Below are positions 26,635-35,536 of a stretch of DNA of 64,000 nt, piece by piece. The position numbers and the translations under genes were made by a program. The notes beneath the pieces are model-generated. The model saw only the letters and a program-made list of their open reading frames with translations, was not told the DNA's origin and did not search any database. This DNA is from JBOEGW01 sp050633625 (GTDB lineage Bacteria; Pseudomonadota; Alphaproteobacteria; Rhodobacterales; Rhodobacteraceae), in assembly GCA_050633625.1 (NCBI GenBank), contig JBOEGW010000006.1:248001-312000 (forward strand), written 5' to 3'. The stretch's first letter is position 1. Each line of letters begins with the position of its first letter.

Positions 26635-27119
26635 CCCAGCGCGGCTGGGGGCAAAGGATCGCCGTCATCAAGGCGGCCTTGGGTGGCGAGGGAATGGACC
26701 TTGGCCCACAAGAGCGGCGCACCAGCGCCTTCGCTCCAAAGACCAGACAGCGCAAATGCAAAGCGGGGGGTGCTTTGCGCTGCGGCCTCCAGCTCCCCCA
26801 GCATCGACGCGCCATGGGTTTCTACCAAGGTCTGCAAAGGCCCTGCCGCCAAAAGGGCGACCTCATCGGGGCTGTCCACCTGCCGGAGCACCGCTTGAAT
26901 TGTCGTCAATGCGCGTAGCGGATCATCTTTGGCCAGATGCTCAAACAAGGCAGCGGTCCAGGCATCGGGCAACCCGTCTGGTGCGTCTGCCTCAAGGCTG
27001 ACTGTGACAAAGGCCAAATAGCGCGCGGCAAAGCGCTCGGCGGGCAGATCACCGGGAGGCAAATCCGCCTCCGGGGTTCCAAGCGCTTGGGCGACAAGGG
27101 CGCGCGGGATGTCGGTCAT
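26631..27119 (-). CDS. small soluble protein resembling DUF6869
   Basis: 162 aa, helical and acidic, without a signal peptide. The middle and end (ALFEHLAKDDPLRALTTI, then GPLQTLVETHG and RFAFALSGLW) resemble DUF6869 proteins, which are short and of unknown function. The match is from memory of the pattern, so the family is only probable. Its stop overlaps the convergent gene by 4 bases. Its upstream neighbour on the same strand begins 73 bases away. Confidence 0.65.
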   Translation of the reverse strand: MTDIPRALVAQALGTPEADLPPGDLPAERFAARYLAFVTVSLEADAPDGLPDAWTAALFEHLAKDDPLRALTTIQAVLRQVDSPDEVALLAAGPLQTLVETHGASMLGELEAAAQSTPRFAFALSGLWSEGAGAPLLWAKVHSLATQGRLDDGDPLPPAALG

Positions 27120-27191
27120 AGGGTTTGTGCTTTCACGCAGGGGCGGGCCCAGTTTGCAATCTTGCCAGTGCGCGGCGCGGTATCGCGGGCC

Positions 27192-27629
27192 TTAAAGTTC
27201 GACCAATGTTGCGCCACGCATGATCGCCGCTTGCCAAGTTTGTGGATCATCAATCAGTTCCAGCGCCCCCACGACCGAGACTTTGGCGCCTTCTTCCAGC
27301 ACAACCGGGCGATCCAGTTCGACCTGTAAGGTCGCGGAATGTTCAGAAGACCCACAAAACGGGCAATTCCCCATATCCGACACCAGCATGATTTCCTGCG
27401 TTGCCGCCCCTGGCTCAAGCGTCAGGGGCACGGCATATCCGGTGATGCGAAAGCTTTCAGCGCCTTGCGCGATGCCGGCGGGATAGGTCTTCTTGACCAT
27501 ATAGTCGCCCTGCGCGTCGATCTCTTCGATCTCGATCCCGGCCAAAAGCGCCCATGGATCGTCAGAGGCAAATGCCGAGGTAGCAAAGCCTGTCAAAACG
27601 GCGGCAAGGGCTAAGGGGCTAGTGTGCAT
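27192..27629 (-). CDS. exported DUF3299-like protein with CPFC motif
   Basis: 145 aa with a typical signal peptide (about residues 1-21, cleavage near SAFA-SDD). The mature part contains ITGYAVPLTL, then MGNCPFCGSSEH and ALELIDDPQ. This order (a small beta domain and a Cys-x-x-Cys centre) recalls DUF3299 periplasmic proteins. The two cysteines could bind metal or form a disulfide. Function is unknown. Confidence 0.75.
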   Translation of the reverse strand: MHTSPLALAAVLTGFATSAFASDDPWALLAGIEIEEIDAQGDYMVKKTYPAGIAQGAESFRITGYAVPLTLEPGAATQEIMLVSDMGNCPFCGSSEHSATLQVELDRPVVLEEGAKVSVVGALELIDDPQTWQAAIMRGATLVEL

Positions 27630-27875
27630 TGGACGCTCCGGGCTGAACCTGTTGTCGGCACACTCATATCAAACTGTTGGACCCTTGGGAATCCCTTCTT
27701 GGACCATGCCTTGGATGCGCAAAGAGCTGCCAAATCCTTTGGTAACGGCGCAGCCGGGGGCGGAAGGATGTGGGCAGAGCGGGAAAAAGATTTGTGAAAT
27801 TCCATTTATGCCCTATGGTAAGTGAGCCTTTGAGTTTCATTTTGAAGCGAAGGTTGTGGGAAAAGGGGATATTCC

Positions 27876-28526
27876 ATGAAAAATTTTGTAAAGAACCGAC
27901 CCGTATTCGGGGCGGCTTTGGTGATGTCTGCGCTGTCACTTTCTGGGTGCGCGATCACACCGCATTTTGATGCCTTTAATGACACAGGCGATCAGATCGA
28001 CGCTTTGGGCGGGCAAACGCCGGTGAACGACATGCCATCCGGGGTCGGCACGGCGACCTATGAGGGGCAGGCGCTTGGGGCGATTTGGGACGATACCACC
28101 ACGAACGATTACTATTATTCAGGCGATGCAACGGTTAATGTCGATTTCGCCAATCCGATCTCCGGGGTTTCAGGGCAAATCACCAACCTTCAAGGCCATG
28201 GGCCAAACTCGCCAGCGGCAGCGAACCAGAACCAAAACTGTTTTTACTGCATCACAACATATGAAGGCGTTGCCACCGGCACAATTCAGCTCGCAGGAGG
28301 CGCGATCTCTGGAAGTGACATTTTGGACCTTCAGTACGACAGTCAGGGCATGACGATTGACGGCGAAGCGGTGGGCCTGACGGGGTTCATGGACGGCGCG
28401 TTTCATGGATCAAACGGCGGCAACCCGCCACAAGGGATCAAGCTGGAAGACAACGTGAATACGCAGGCCAATGTTGGCAGTACCAGCTACCCAAACCATG
28501 TGCTTTATATCAATGCCTTAGACTGA
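27876..28526 (+). CDS. surface-type lipoprotein, TbpB-barrel-like family, member 1
   Basis: 216 aa. The signal peptide ends with lipobox LSGC (lipidated Cys25). The mature part is Gly/Thr/Asn-rich and strand-like: GTATYEGQALG, YYSGDATVNVDFAN, GAISGSD, and GFMDGAFHGSNGG. This order resembles the beta-barrel half of TbpB and factor H-binding lipoproteins. An unusual stretch QNQNCFYCITT adds two cysteines not found in the other members. GGGGATATTCC precedes the ATG. It is first of eight paralogues up to 37973 and is followed by a strong terminator. Ligand unknown. Confidence 0.75.
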   Translation: MKNFVKNRPVFGAALVMSALSLSGCAITPHFDAFNDTGDQIDALGGQTPVNDMPSGVGTATYEGQALGAIWDDTTTNDYYYSGDATVNVDFANPISGVSGQITNLQGHGPNSPAAANQNQNCFYCITTYEGVATGTIQLAGGAISGSDILDLQYDSQGMTIDGEAVGLTGFMDGAFHGSNGGNPPQGIKLEDNVNTQANVGSTSYPNHVLYINALD

Positions 28527-28550
28527 CGCTATTCAACAATAGGTGGGATT

Positions 28551-28579
28551 GGGGCGCTTATGGAGAGGCGCCCCTTTTT
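28551..28579 (+). terminator. terminator after lipoprotein member 1
   Basis: GGGGCGC (28551-28557) pairs with GCGCCCC (28568-28574) and TTTTT follows. This makes member 1 a separate unit from the acyltransferase gene. Confidence 0.85.
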
Positions 28580-28672
28580 GAATATACGCGTTTTTATTCT
28601 AAGCGCTGGTGTTTCCCGTTGGGATTGCGCTAAGAATTTAAGAAATTGACTGCGTAATCTTGGGGGTGCGAG

Positions 28673-30700
28673 TTGAAATATCGTCGAGAAATTGACGGGT
28701 TGCGTGCGGTTGCTGTGGTCCCGGTCATCCTGTTTCATGCCGGTTTTTCGGTCATGGGCGGCGGGTACGTAGGTGTCGACGTCTTTTTTGTCATCAGTGG
28801 GTTTTTGATTACAACACTCCTCATCGAAGATTTGGAGCGCGGTGATTTTTCGGTGTTGCGGTTTTATGAACGCCGCGCCCGGCGCATTCTGCCTGCGCTA
28901 TTTACTGTGATCCTTGTGTCACTGCCATTGGCCTACATGTGGATGTTTCCAAGTCAGCTAAAGGCCTTTGCCAAGAGTATTATTGCCGTCATGGTGTTTG
29001 CGTCCAATGTCTTGTTTTGGCGCGAAGATGGGTATTTTGCTGCAAGTGCTGAATTAAAACCCTTGCTGCACACATGGAGCTTGGCTGTCGAGGAGCAATT
29101 TTATTTGTTGTTTCCTTTGGCCTTGTTTGTGATGTGGAAATTTGGGCGGCGCAAAACCACCTGGGCGATCATCGCCGCCGCTTTGGCGAGCTTTTGCCTT
29201 GCTGAATGGGCGCAAAATGAGCCGCGCATTTCCTCGGCCGCTTCCTTTTATTTGACGCCAACGCGGGCCTGGGAATTGTTGGCGGGATCAATTTGCGCCG
29301 CGCTAACGGTGGGGCGCGCGCAGAGATCAAACGACATTGCTGCTGGCTTTGGGCTGACATTGATTGTGGTTTCCATTTTTCTGTTTGATGAAAATACCCC
29401 GTTCCCAAGCCATTACACGCTCGCGCCCGTTCTTGGCGCGGCTTTGATTATTTTGTTCGCGGCGAAGAATACATGGACGGCGCGGCTTTTGTCTTGGTCG
29501 CCATTCGTTGGAATCGGGCTGATTTCGTACAGCGCTTATTTGTGGCATCAACCGTTGTTCGCCTTTGCGAGGCTGCGCAGCCCGGTTGATCCGAGTTTGG
29601 CGCTCATGGGGGTGCTAAGCGGGGCATCATTGGTGCTGGCTTACGCCACCTGGCGCTGGATTGAGCAGCCTTGGCGGCGGCGTGACCAAACAGCTGGGGT
29701 GACAGGGCGAACTGTTTTTGTCGCGAGCGGCTTGGGTGGGATGTTCTTTGTCGCCGTCAGTGCCATCGCGCTGGCAGGGGACGGCATGCCGTCCCGCTTT
29801 TCCCAGCAGGTGCTTGCTGTGTTGGATGGAGAACTTGATCGTGCCGACATGGCGTGCCTGATGGGCCAAGAAGATCCTATTCCGGTCCATCCGAAAAAGG
29901 GCTGTCTTCATGTTGAGAGCGGTACAAGTGCCGATGTGATGGTGCTTGGGGATAGCCATTCACACGCAATTTCTGGTGCGCTTGTTGCGGCTTTGGTGCA
30001 GGAGGGGATCGGGGTGTATGACGTCAATCATAACGGGTGTGTCCCGCTTATGGGATTTCTTGTGCTGTCACAGGATGACCCTCAAAAATGCGCTAAATTC
30101 GTTGAGTCCGCTTTCGATTACGCGACAGAAACGGGAATTGAAACTGTCGTATTGACGGGGCGATGGGCGCTGTTTTTGCACGGTACCCGGTTTGATAATC
30201 ACGAAGGGGGGCACGAGGCGGGGGGGCTTATCGAGGTGGATGTTGTCTCGGACGACAAAGGCACACTCAAAGATCGCCAAGACCGCCAAGACCGCCTGTT
30301 GCGCGCCAGTGAAGCCCAAATTCTGACGCTTTCAAAGTCATTCAACGTCGTTCTTGTTTATCCAATTCCAGAAGCCGGATGGAACGTGCCTAATCAAGCG
30401 GCCAAACGGTTGGCCTTTCAGGGGGATGCGTCACCATTGACAACATCCAATGATGTCTACGCGGCGCGCAACATGCCGATCATTGAGCTATTTGATCGCC
30501 TTACAGCGCAACACCCGCGCATTTTTGCGGCGCGCATTCAAGAGGACTTGTGCGACCCTGCGACAAGACGATGTCTGAACAGTGGCCCGGACGGCCCTTA
30601 TTATTATGACGACGACCATATGAGCAACTTAGGCGCGGGTTTGATTTCGCCGACCATCGTTACGCAAGTCAAAGCGGCGCAGGCCGATACTGCCCGTTAG
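28673..30700 (+). CDS. OafA-type membrane acyltransferase with C-terminal SGNH-like domain
   Basis: 675 aa. Residues 1-350 are the acyltransferase-3 membrane domain: YRREIDGLRAVAVVPVILFHA, FVISGFLIT, RRARRILPAL and SLAVEEQFYLLFP. About ten helices are visible. The C-terminal part (about 380-670) has GDSHSHAISG and a late DDDHMSNLGA, as in the SGNH domain of enzymes that O-acetylate surface polysaccharide. The TTG start has GGGGGTG upstream. It probably modifies LPS or another glycan in the periplasm. Its base composition looks more A+T-rich than the nuo region. Confidence 0.88.
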   Translation: MKYRREIDGLRAVAVVPVILFHAGFSVMGGGYVGVDVFFVISGFLITTLLIEDLERGDFSVLRFYERRARRILPALFTVILVSLPLAYMWMFPSQLKAFAKSIIAVMVFASNVLFWREDGYFAASAELKPLLHTWSLAVEEQFYLLFPLALFVMWKFGRRKTTWAIIAAALASFCLAEWAQNEPRISSAASFYLTPTRAWELLAGSICAALTVGRAQRSNDIAAGFGLTLIVVSIFLFDENTPFPSHYTLAPVLGAALIILFAAKNTWTARLLSWSPFVGIGLISYSAYLWHQPLFAFARLRSPVDPSLALMGVLSGASLVLAYATWRWIEQPWRRRDQTAGVTGRTVFVASGLGGMFFVAVSAIALAGDGMPSRFSQQVLAVLDGELDRADMACLMGQEDPIPVHPKKGCLHVESGTSADVMVLGDSHSHAISGALVAALVQEGIGVYDVNHNGCVPLMGFLVLSQDDPQKCAKFVESAFDYATETGIETVVLTGRWALFLHGTRFDNHEGGHEAGGLIEVDVVSDDKGTLKDRQDRQDRLLRASEAQILTLSKSFNVVLVYPIPEAGWNVPNQAAKRLAFQGDASPLTTSNDVYAARNMPIIELFDRLTAQHPRIFAARIQEDLCDPATRRCLNSGPDGPYYYDDDHMSNLGAGLISPTIVTQVKAAQADTAR

Positions 30701-30800
30701 GGACAAATGTTCAGGCCACGGTGGGCGGTCATATCGTGCTAAAGGTGACGCTAAGGCCTAGCCTGTTCACGCGCGATTTTGCCTGCAAAGCTTTGGAGGT

Positions 30801-32411
30801 CTATTCTCCGTGGAGTTCCTTTGTTGCTGAAAGTGTCAGTTCGGGGTGATCGCGTTCAATGCGGTCAATGTCCCATTGGAGCCGGGTCAAGAACACCACA
30901 TCCCCGTCATTGTCGCGCGCGATATGTTGTTTGTTGACGTCGATGAATTTGTCTACATCGTCCTTTGGCCCGGTGACCCAACGCGCTGATTTGAACTGGC
31001 TCGCCTCAAAGCGCACAGGCAACCCGTATTCCAGCTCAATCCGGCTCGCCAAGACCTCAAACTGAAGCGCGCCCACCACGCCGACGATAAAGCCGGACCC
31101 GATATTGGGTTTGAACACTTTCGCCGCGCCTTCTTCGGCAAATTGCATCAGCGCTTTTTCGAGGTGTTTGGCTTTCATTGGATCGCCCGCCCGCACCCCT
31201 TGCAACAGCTCCGGCGCAAAGCTGGGCAGCCCCGTCACCCGGATCGCTTCACCCTCAGTCAAGGTGTCGCCGATGCGCAGTTGCCCGTGGTTTGGGATGC
31301 CGATAATGTCGCCCGCCCAAGCCTCTTCGGCCAATTCGCGGTCAGAGGCGAGGAACATCACAGGATTGGTGATCGCCATGGGCTTTTTGGTGCGCACATG
31401 AGTCAGTTTCATGCCGCGTTTGAAATGCCCAGACGCCATACGCACAAAGGCAACGCGGTCACGATGTTTCGCATCCATATTGGCCTGCACCTTGAAGACA
31501 AACCCCGCGACTTTCTTTTCTTCGGGGGCGATGTTGCGCGGCTGTGCGGATTGGATTTGCGGCTCCGGGCCATAATCTGCGATGCCCTTCATCAGCTCCT
31601 GAACCCCAAAGGAGTTGATCGCGGAGCCAAACCAGATCGGTGTCATTTGCCCGGCCAGCACCTCGGCGGGGTCAAGCGCGGGGAGCAATTCGCGCACCAT
31701 TTCCACTTCTTCGCGCAGCTTTTCCAGAAGCTCCGCCGGGACGTGCTGTTCGAGTTGCGGATCATCCATCCCTTCAATCGAGATGCTCTCAGCGACCTTG
31801 TTTCGATCGGCGCGGTCCATCAGCTCCAATCGATCATTGATCAGATCGTAACAGCCCATGAAATCGCGCCCAACCCCGATTGGCCAAGAGGCGGGCGTGA
31901 CGTGGATCGTCAGCATTTCTTGGATTTCGTCAATGATCTCAAAGGTGTCGCGGCTTTCGCGGTCCATCTTGTTACAAAAGGTCAGGATCGGCAAATCGCG
32001 CATTCGGCAGACTTCAAACAGTTTTTGCGTCTGGCTTTCCACGCCTTTCGCCCCGTCAATTACCATCACGGCCGCGTCCACTGCGGTAAGCGTCCTATAG
32101 GTGTCTTCCGAGAAATCAGAGTGGCCGGGGGTGTCGACGAGATTGAATCGGAAGGTGCCAAAATCAAAGGACATGGCCGAGGCCGAAACCGAAATGCCCC
32201 TGTCTTGTTCCATTTTCATAAAATCGGACCGGGTGCGGCGTGCTTCGCCTTTCGCGCGCACTTGGCCAGCCATCTGGATCGCACCACCATAGAGCAGGAA
32301 TTTCTCGGTTAAGGTGGTTTTGCCAGCATCCGGGTGCGAAATGATCGCAAAGGTACGGCGGCGCGCGATTTCAGGCGGCAAGGCGGGGCGGTTTGTGGGC
32401 GTGTCTAACAT
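30801..32411 (-). CDS. prfC: peptide chain release factor 3
   Basis: A translational GTPase (536 aa; E. coli RF3 is about 529) that removes RF1/RF2 from the ribosome. GTPase motifs: SHPDAGKTTLTEK (G1), DTPGHSDFSEDTY (G3) and FCNKMDRES (G4). ATG 32411 gives the expected short N-terminus, although no clear ribosome-binding site precedes it. An in-frame ATG at 32453 and a start at 32540 would only add unconserved residues. It is convergent with the acyltransferase gene and divergent from lipoprotein member 2. Confidence 0.94.
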   Translation of the reverse strand: MLDTPTNRPALPPEIARRRTFAIISHPDAGKTTLTEKFLLYGGAIQMAGQVRAKGEARRTRSDFMKMEQDRGISVSASAMSFDFGTFRFNLVDTPGHSDFSEDTYRTLTAVDAAVMVIDGAKGVESQTQKLFEVCRMRDLPILTFCNKMDRESRDTFEIIDEIQEMLTIHVTPASWPIGVGRDFMGCYDLINDRLELMDRADRNKVAESISIEGMDDPQLEQHVPAELLEKLREEVEMVRELLPALDPAEVLAGQMTPIWFGSAINSFGVQELMKGIADYGPEPQIQSAQPRNIAPEEKKVAGFVFKVQANMDAKHRDRVAFVRMASGHFKRGMKLTHVRTKKPMAITNPVMFLASDRELAEEAWAGDIIGIPNHGQLRIGDTLTEGEAIRVTGLPSFAPELLQGVRAGDPMKAKHLEKALMQFAEEGAAKVFKPNIGSGFIVGVVGALQFEVLASRIELEYGLPVRFEASQFKSARWVTGPKDDVDKFIDVNKQHIARDNDGDVVFLTRLQWDIDRIERDHPELTLSATKELHGE

Positions 32412-32608
32412 GTCGCGGATATATCTGGCGCGCCCGCTTGTGGAAAGAGGCATTTGCGCGCGCACCAAGTCTCGCGGGTTTGCGCCAGTTTGCAGGAAAT
32501 CGGATCTTTGAGGCTTGATAATCGCCGCAAATCTCGCCACAACTTTGGACCAAGCGCGCCGCTGGGACGTGAATTTGTATGGTCAATGAACAAGTTAAGG
32601 GTAATTAA

Positions 32609-33172
32609 ATGACAGGTAATATTTCAACAGCAACACTGATGATTTTGGCGTTGGGTCTGGCGGGCTGCGGCACGATCAGCGATGTGATTGTTTATAGCAA
32701 CTTGGAATCCGACCTTCAGGCCTCTGGGGAAACCCCTGCTGAGGATATGCCAAAGAGCGGTACTGCGACCTTCACCGGGAAAGCCATCGGCGGAACCTTT
32801 GCGGCCTCCACCTCAACGGAGGTCACCCACGCCTATATTGGCGATGCGTCCCTCACCGCCGAGTTCAACGCGCTTGGCGGCACGATGACGGGAACCGTGT
32901 CGAATATGACGGGGGCAGGGCCAACCGAAAGCGGCATTTCGGACGTTGAAGGCACAATCGACATCAGCAATGGGGTGATCGCGGGGAGTAGCGTGTCGAC
33001 CACGTATTCGGGCGATTTGACGTTGAATGGGCAGGAAATCTCCGTTGCCGGAAACATGGACGGGGATTTCTATGGCGCCGAGGCGGAGGGTGTATTGCTC
33101 AGCAGTGGGATTAACAATGCGACAGTGGACGGCGATCCTTATTTCCACCAATTGAAAATTGCCGCGGATTAA
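32609..33172 (+). CDS. lipoprotein, TbpB-barrel-like family, member 2
   Basis: 187 aa with lipobox LAGC (Cys20). The family pattern is clear: MPKSGTATFTGKAIGG, YIGDASLTAEFNALGG, GTVSNMTGAG, SNGVIAGSSV, TYSGDLTLNGQ and MDGDFYGAEAEGVLL. The Gly-Phe-Tyr-Gly turn near the end is like that of TbpB barrels. It is separated from prfC by a divergent 197-base region that should hold promoters for both. AAGG-type site before the ATG is weak. Confidence 0.75.
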   Translation: MTGNISTATLMILALGLAGCGTISDVIVYSNLESDLQASGETPAEDMPKSGTATFTGKAIGGTFAASTSTEVTHAYIGDASLTAEFNALGGTMTGTVSNMTGAGPTESGISDVEGTIDISNGVIAGSSVSTTYSGDLTLNGQEISVAGNMDGDFYGAEAEGVLLSSGINNATVDGDPYFHQLKIAAD

Positions 33173-33195
33173 GCGGTTTGACTGGGCGCGTTAAC

Positions 33196-33221
33196 CTTTA
33201 CCAAAGATGAAATGGGTAAAG
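33196..33221. terminator. possible hairpin terminator after member 2
   Basis: CTTTACC (33196-33202) pairs with GGTAAAG (33215-33221), followed by TTTGCT. The stem is short and A/T-rich, so this is a weak candidate. Confidence 0.3.
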
Positions 33222-33339
33222 TTTGCTCCAAGAGTGCCGCTTTTTCATGTGCTCTGCGAAAGCTCTCTGGTTGCCTCATGCCGCGCCTCAGTTGGGGCGG
33301 CGTGATTGGAGACTTGATTGGAAAGATGGGGAAATCTCT

Positions 33340-33906
33340 ATGCTGAGCCAAATACGACCATTCAGGGCGGCAGTTGCCGCGGCGGTGCTTGCGGGCTGTG
33401 GCGTGGGGGAGGCGCTGCAAGACCTCACAACTTTGAACGAGATTGTTGATCGGACCGACACAGTTGCTATGTCGCCGGACACCACAGTCGCACAAATGCC
33501 GCCTTCGGCAACGGCGCAGTTCACCGGAAATACTCTTGGCGTGATGACGCATCAGTTTTCGGGGGCGCAGGCCTATTATTGGGGCGATGCTGAATTGGAT
33601 GTGAACTTCGCCGCAAAAACGGTTGAAGGGAGCCTGAGCAATTTGCGCGGATTAAACACACGCAGCGAATTGGGTGACGCGTCAGGCGAGATCATCTTGA
33701 GCAATGGCACGATTTCTGGGGCCGATCTGGCGATTGATTATGCCGGTGATATCACGCTCACAAATGAAACGCTGAGCGTTGGCGGGCGCGCCGAAGGGGA
33801 GTTTCATGGCAGCAATGCGGAGGGGCTCTTGGTCGGGGATACAGCGCAAGGCGCTATCAACGGCACGTCTTTTGTCTCAGAGTTCTACATTGTGGCGGAG
33901 CAATAG
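33340..33906 (+). CDS. lipoprotein, TbpB-barrel-like family, member 3
   Basis: 188 aa from ATG 33340, which has GGGGAAA upstream and places the lipobox LAGC at Cys20. An upstream in-frame start would put 39 unlikely residues before the signal peptide. Family pattern: MPPSATAQFTGNTLG, YYWGDAELDVNFAAK, SNLRG, LSNGTISGADL, DYAGDITLTNE and AEGEFHGSNAEGLLV. It is closest in layout to member 2. A long hairpin follows the stop. Confidence 0.75.
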   Translation: MLSQIRPFRAAVAAAVLAGCGVGEALQDLTTLNEIVDRTDTVAMSPDTTVAQMPPSATAQFTGNTLGVMTHQFSGAQAYYWGDAELDVNFAAKTVEGSLSNLRGLNTRSELGDASGEIILSNGTISGADLAIDYAGDITLTNETLSVGGRAEGEFHGSNAEGLLVGDTAQGAINGTSFVSEFYIVAEQ

Positions 33907-33949
33907 CTTTCGCATGCTTTGCTGCTCAAAAAACGACGCTTGACCATTT

Positions 33950-33980
33950 GCGCCTGATGGAAAACACTTCCATTAGGCGC
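33950..33980. promoter_or_regulatory. long perfect stem-loop at the left edge of the tandem repeat
   Basis: The arms GCGCCTGATGGAA (33950-33962) and TTCCATTAGGCGC (33968-33980) form 13 pairs with one G-T, around the loop AACAC. No T run follows, so a simple terminator is doubtful. The right arm overlaps the first bases of repeat unit A, and the hairpin is not kept in units B and C. Confidence 0.6.
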
Positions 33981-34756
33981 GTTGAAAATCGGAATAAATA
34001 TTCGAGAGTGTATCTGTAAGGTACGATAAGTTCTTTTTAATTGGGAAATTTGATGAGGAATACTGTGGCCGTTTTGAATAATATGTCTGTTCTAGCTGTC
34101 GGTGCGATTGCACTTTCTGGATGCATGGCTGTGCCCTTTCCTACGGAAATCTCAAGGGAAATTTCTATTGAAGGGTCTGAATTCGTTTACAGCGCGGAAG
34201 ATGCGGCCCTTGAGGACGTACTGAATGCGCGCTCAGGAACCGCGACATACTTAGGGGTTGGCTCCTTAGCGGGGGCGACCGATGACTTTGAAGACAGGGC
34301 CGTATCAGGCGACGCCAGAATGGAGCTAAATTTTGACGACGCTACCTTGATCGGAGAGTTGACGAACCTTGAGGCCATAATCCTATCGTCTGATCAAGTG
34401 GCCGCGATCGAGGACGGCACCTTAGACGAGGATGATGCCGTCTATGAATACGAGGACATACCCGGTCGCTTGGAGCTGAGTAATGGCACAATTTGGGGCA
34501 AGACGGTTGGCGCGGAAATATCGGGAACCCTGACAGGTCATGGTGAAGAGATCGTGGTATCTGGCGGCCTTATTGGAGCGTTCTCAGGGAAGGAGTTGGA
34601 GGCTCTTCCGCTGAAGCACGGTGTGGATTTCAATGTCACCGTCGATGGTGAACCGCTCAACAATCCGCGCTTTTCTATAGGGTCCTCGGAACAGTAATCC
34701 GTTCTTGAAAGGGAACGAAATCTAGGCGGACTTTTTCGAGCGATCGCAGCATTAAG
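33976..34756 (+). repeat. tandem repeat unit A (about 781 bp)
   Basis: First of three direct repeats, each with one lipoprotein gene and its leader. It begins GGCGCGTTGAAAATCGG and ends after CTAGGCGGACTTTTT. The leader, signal peptide and first 40 mature codons are nearly identical to unit B. Confidence 0.85.
34053..34697 (+). CDS. lipoprotein, TbpB-barrel-like family, member 4 (unit A)
   Basis: 214 aa with lipobox LSGC (Cys24). The mature start MAVPFPTEISREISIEGSE is shared with members 5 and 6. Barrel-type strands are GTATYLGVGSLAG, ARMELNFDDATL, ELSNGTIWGK and GTLTGHGEEIVVSGG. The Asp/Glu-rich segment AAIEDGTLDEDDAVYEY in the middle is shared with member 5. The segment IGAFSGKELEALPL near residue 185 differs from both neighbours. 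ATG 34053 has GGGA 6 bases upstream. The gene looks more A+T-rich than its surroundings. Confidence 0.75.
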   Translation: MRNTVAVLNNMSVLAVGAIALSGCMAVPFPTEISREISIEGSEFVYSAEDAALEDVLNARSGTATYLGVGSLAGATDDFEDRAVSGDARMELNFDDATLIGELTNLEAIILSSDQVAAIEDGTLDEDDAVYEYEDIPGRLELSNGTIWGKTVGAEISGTLTGHGEEIVVSGGLIGAFSGKELEALPLKHGVDFNVTVDGEPLNNPRFSIGSSEQ

Positions 34757-35536
34757 GGCGCGTTGAAAATCGGAATAAGTATTCGAGAGTGTATCTATAA
34801 GGTACGATAAGTTTTTTTTAATTGGGAAATTTGGTGATGAATACTGTGGCCATTTTGAATAATATGTCTGTTCTGGCTTTTGGTGCGATTGCACTTTCTG
34901 GATGCATGGCTGTGCCCCTCCCAGTGGAAATCTCAAGGGAAATTTCTATTGAAGGGTCTGAATTCGTTTACAGCGCGGAAGATGCGGCCCTTGAGGACGT
35001 ACTGAATGCGCGCTCAGGAACCGCGACCTTCGCAGGGGGGGGCTTCTTCGCAGGGGCGACCGATGACTATGAAGACAGGGCAGTAACAGGCATCGCCAGA
35101 TTGGAGCTTAATTTTGACGATGCAACCCTGACCGGAGAGGTAACGGACCTTGAGTCCATGATCCTATCGTCCGATCAGGTGGCCGCGATTGAGGACGGCA
35201 CCTTAGACGAGGATGATGCCGTCTATGATTACAAGAACATACCCGGTCGCATGGATCTGAGTAATGGCGTAATTTGGGGCGAAACCGTTGACGCGGACAT
35301 TTCTGGGACCTTTACGGGCCATGACGAGGAGATCGTTGTATCGGGTAGCGTTATTGGGCAGTTCTATTGGACTTATGCAAATATTCTTCAGTTTGATCAC
35401 GGCGAGGACTTCAGTGTCACCGTCGATGGTGAACCGCTCAACAATCTGCGCTTTTCTTTAGGGTCCAAGGAACAGTAATCCGCTCTTGAAAGGGAACGAA
35501 CTCTAGGCGGACTTTTTGAAGCGATTGCACATTCAA
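34757..35536 (+). repeat. tandem repeat unit B (about 780 bp)
   Basis: Second direct repeat. Its leader differs from unit A at only a few positions. The 3' flank (GAAAGGGAACGAA, then CTAGGCGGACTTTTT) is also shared. Confidence 0.85.
34834..35478 (+). CDS. lipoprotein, TbpB-barrel-like family, member 5 (unit B)
   Basis: 214 aa, very like member 4. I chose GTG 34834 because it aligns with the ATG of member 4 and keeps the same 6-base distance to GGGA; ATG 34837 is the alternative. Lipobox LSGC, Cys24. Residues 25-60 are almost identical to member 4, then differences gather: FAGGGFFAGA, and IGQFYWTYANILQF near residue 185 in place of the usual Gly-rich turn. The last residues (VDGEPLNN) match member 4 again. 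Confidence 0.75.
   Translation: MMNTVAILNNMSVLAFGAIALSGCMAVPLPVEISREISIEGSEFVYSAEDAALEDVLNARSGTATFAGGGFFAGATDDYEDRAVTGIARLELNFDDATLTGEVTDLESMILSSDQVAAIEDGTLDEDDAVYDYKNIPGRMDLSNGVIWGETVDADISGTFTGHDEEIVVSGSVIGQFYWTYANILQFDHGEDFSVTVDGEPLNNLRFSLGSKEQ

Noticed and set aside
33223..33339. N-terminal extension of lipoprotein member 3
   Set aside because: It would place 39 residues before a complete signal peptide and lipobox, and the ATG at 33340 has a fair ribosome-binding site.
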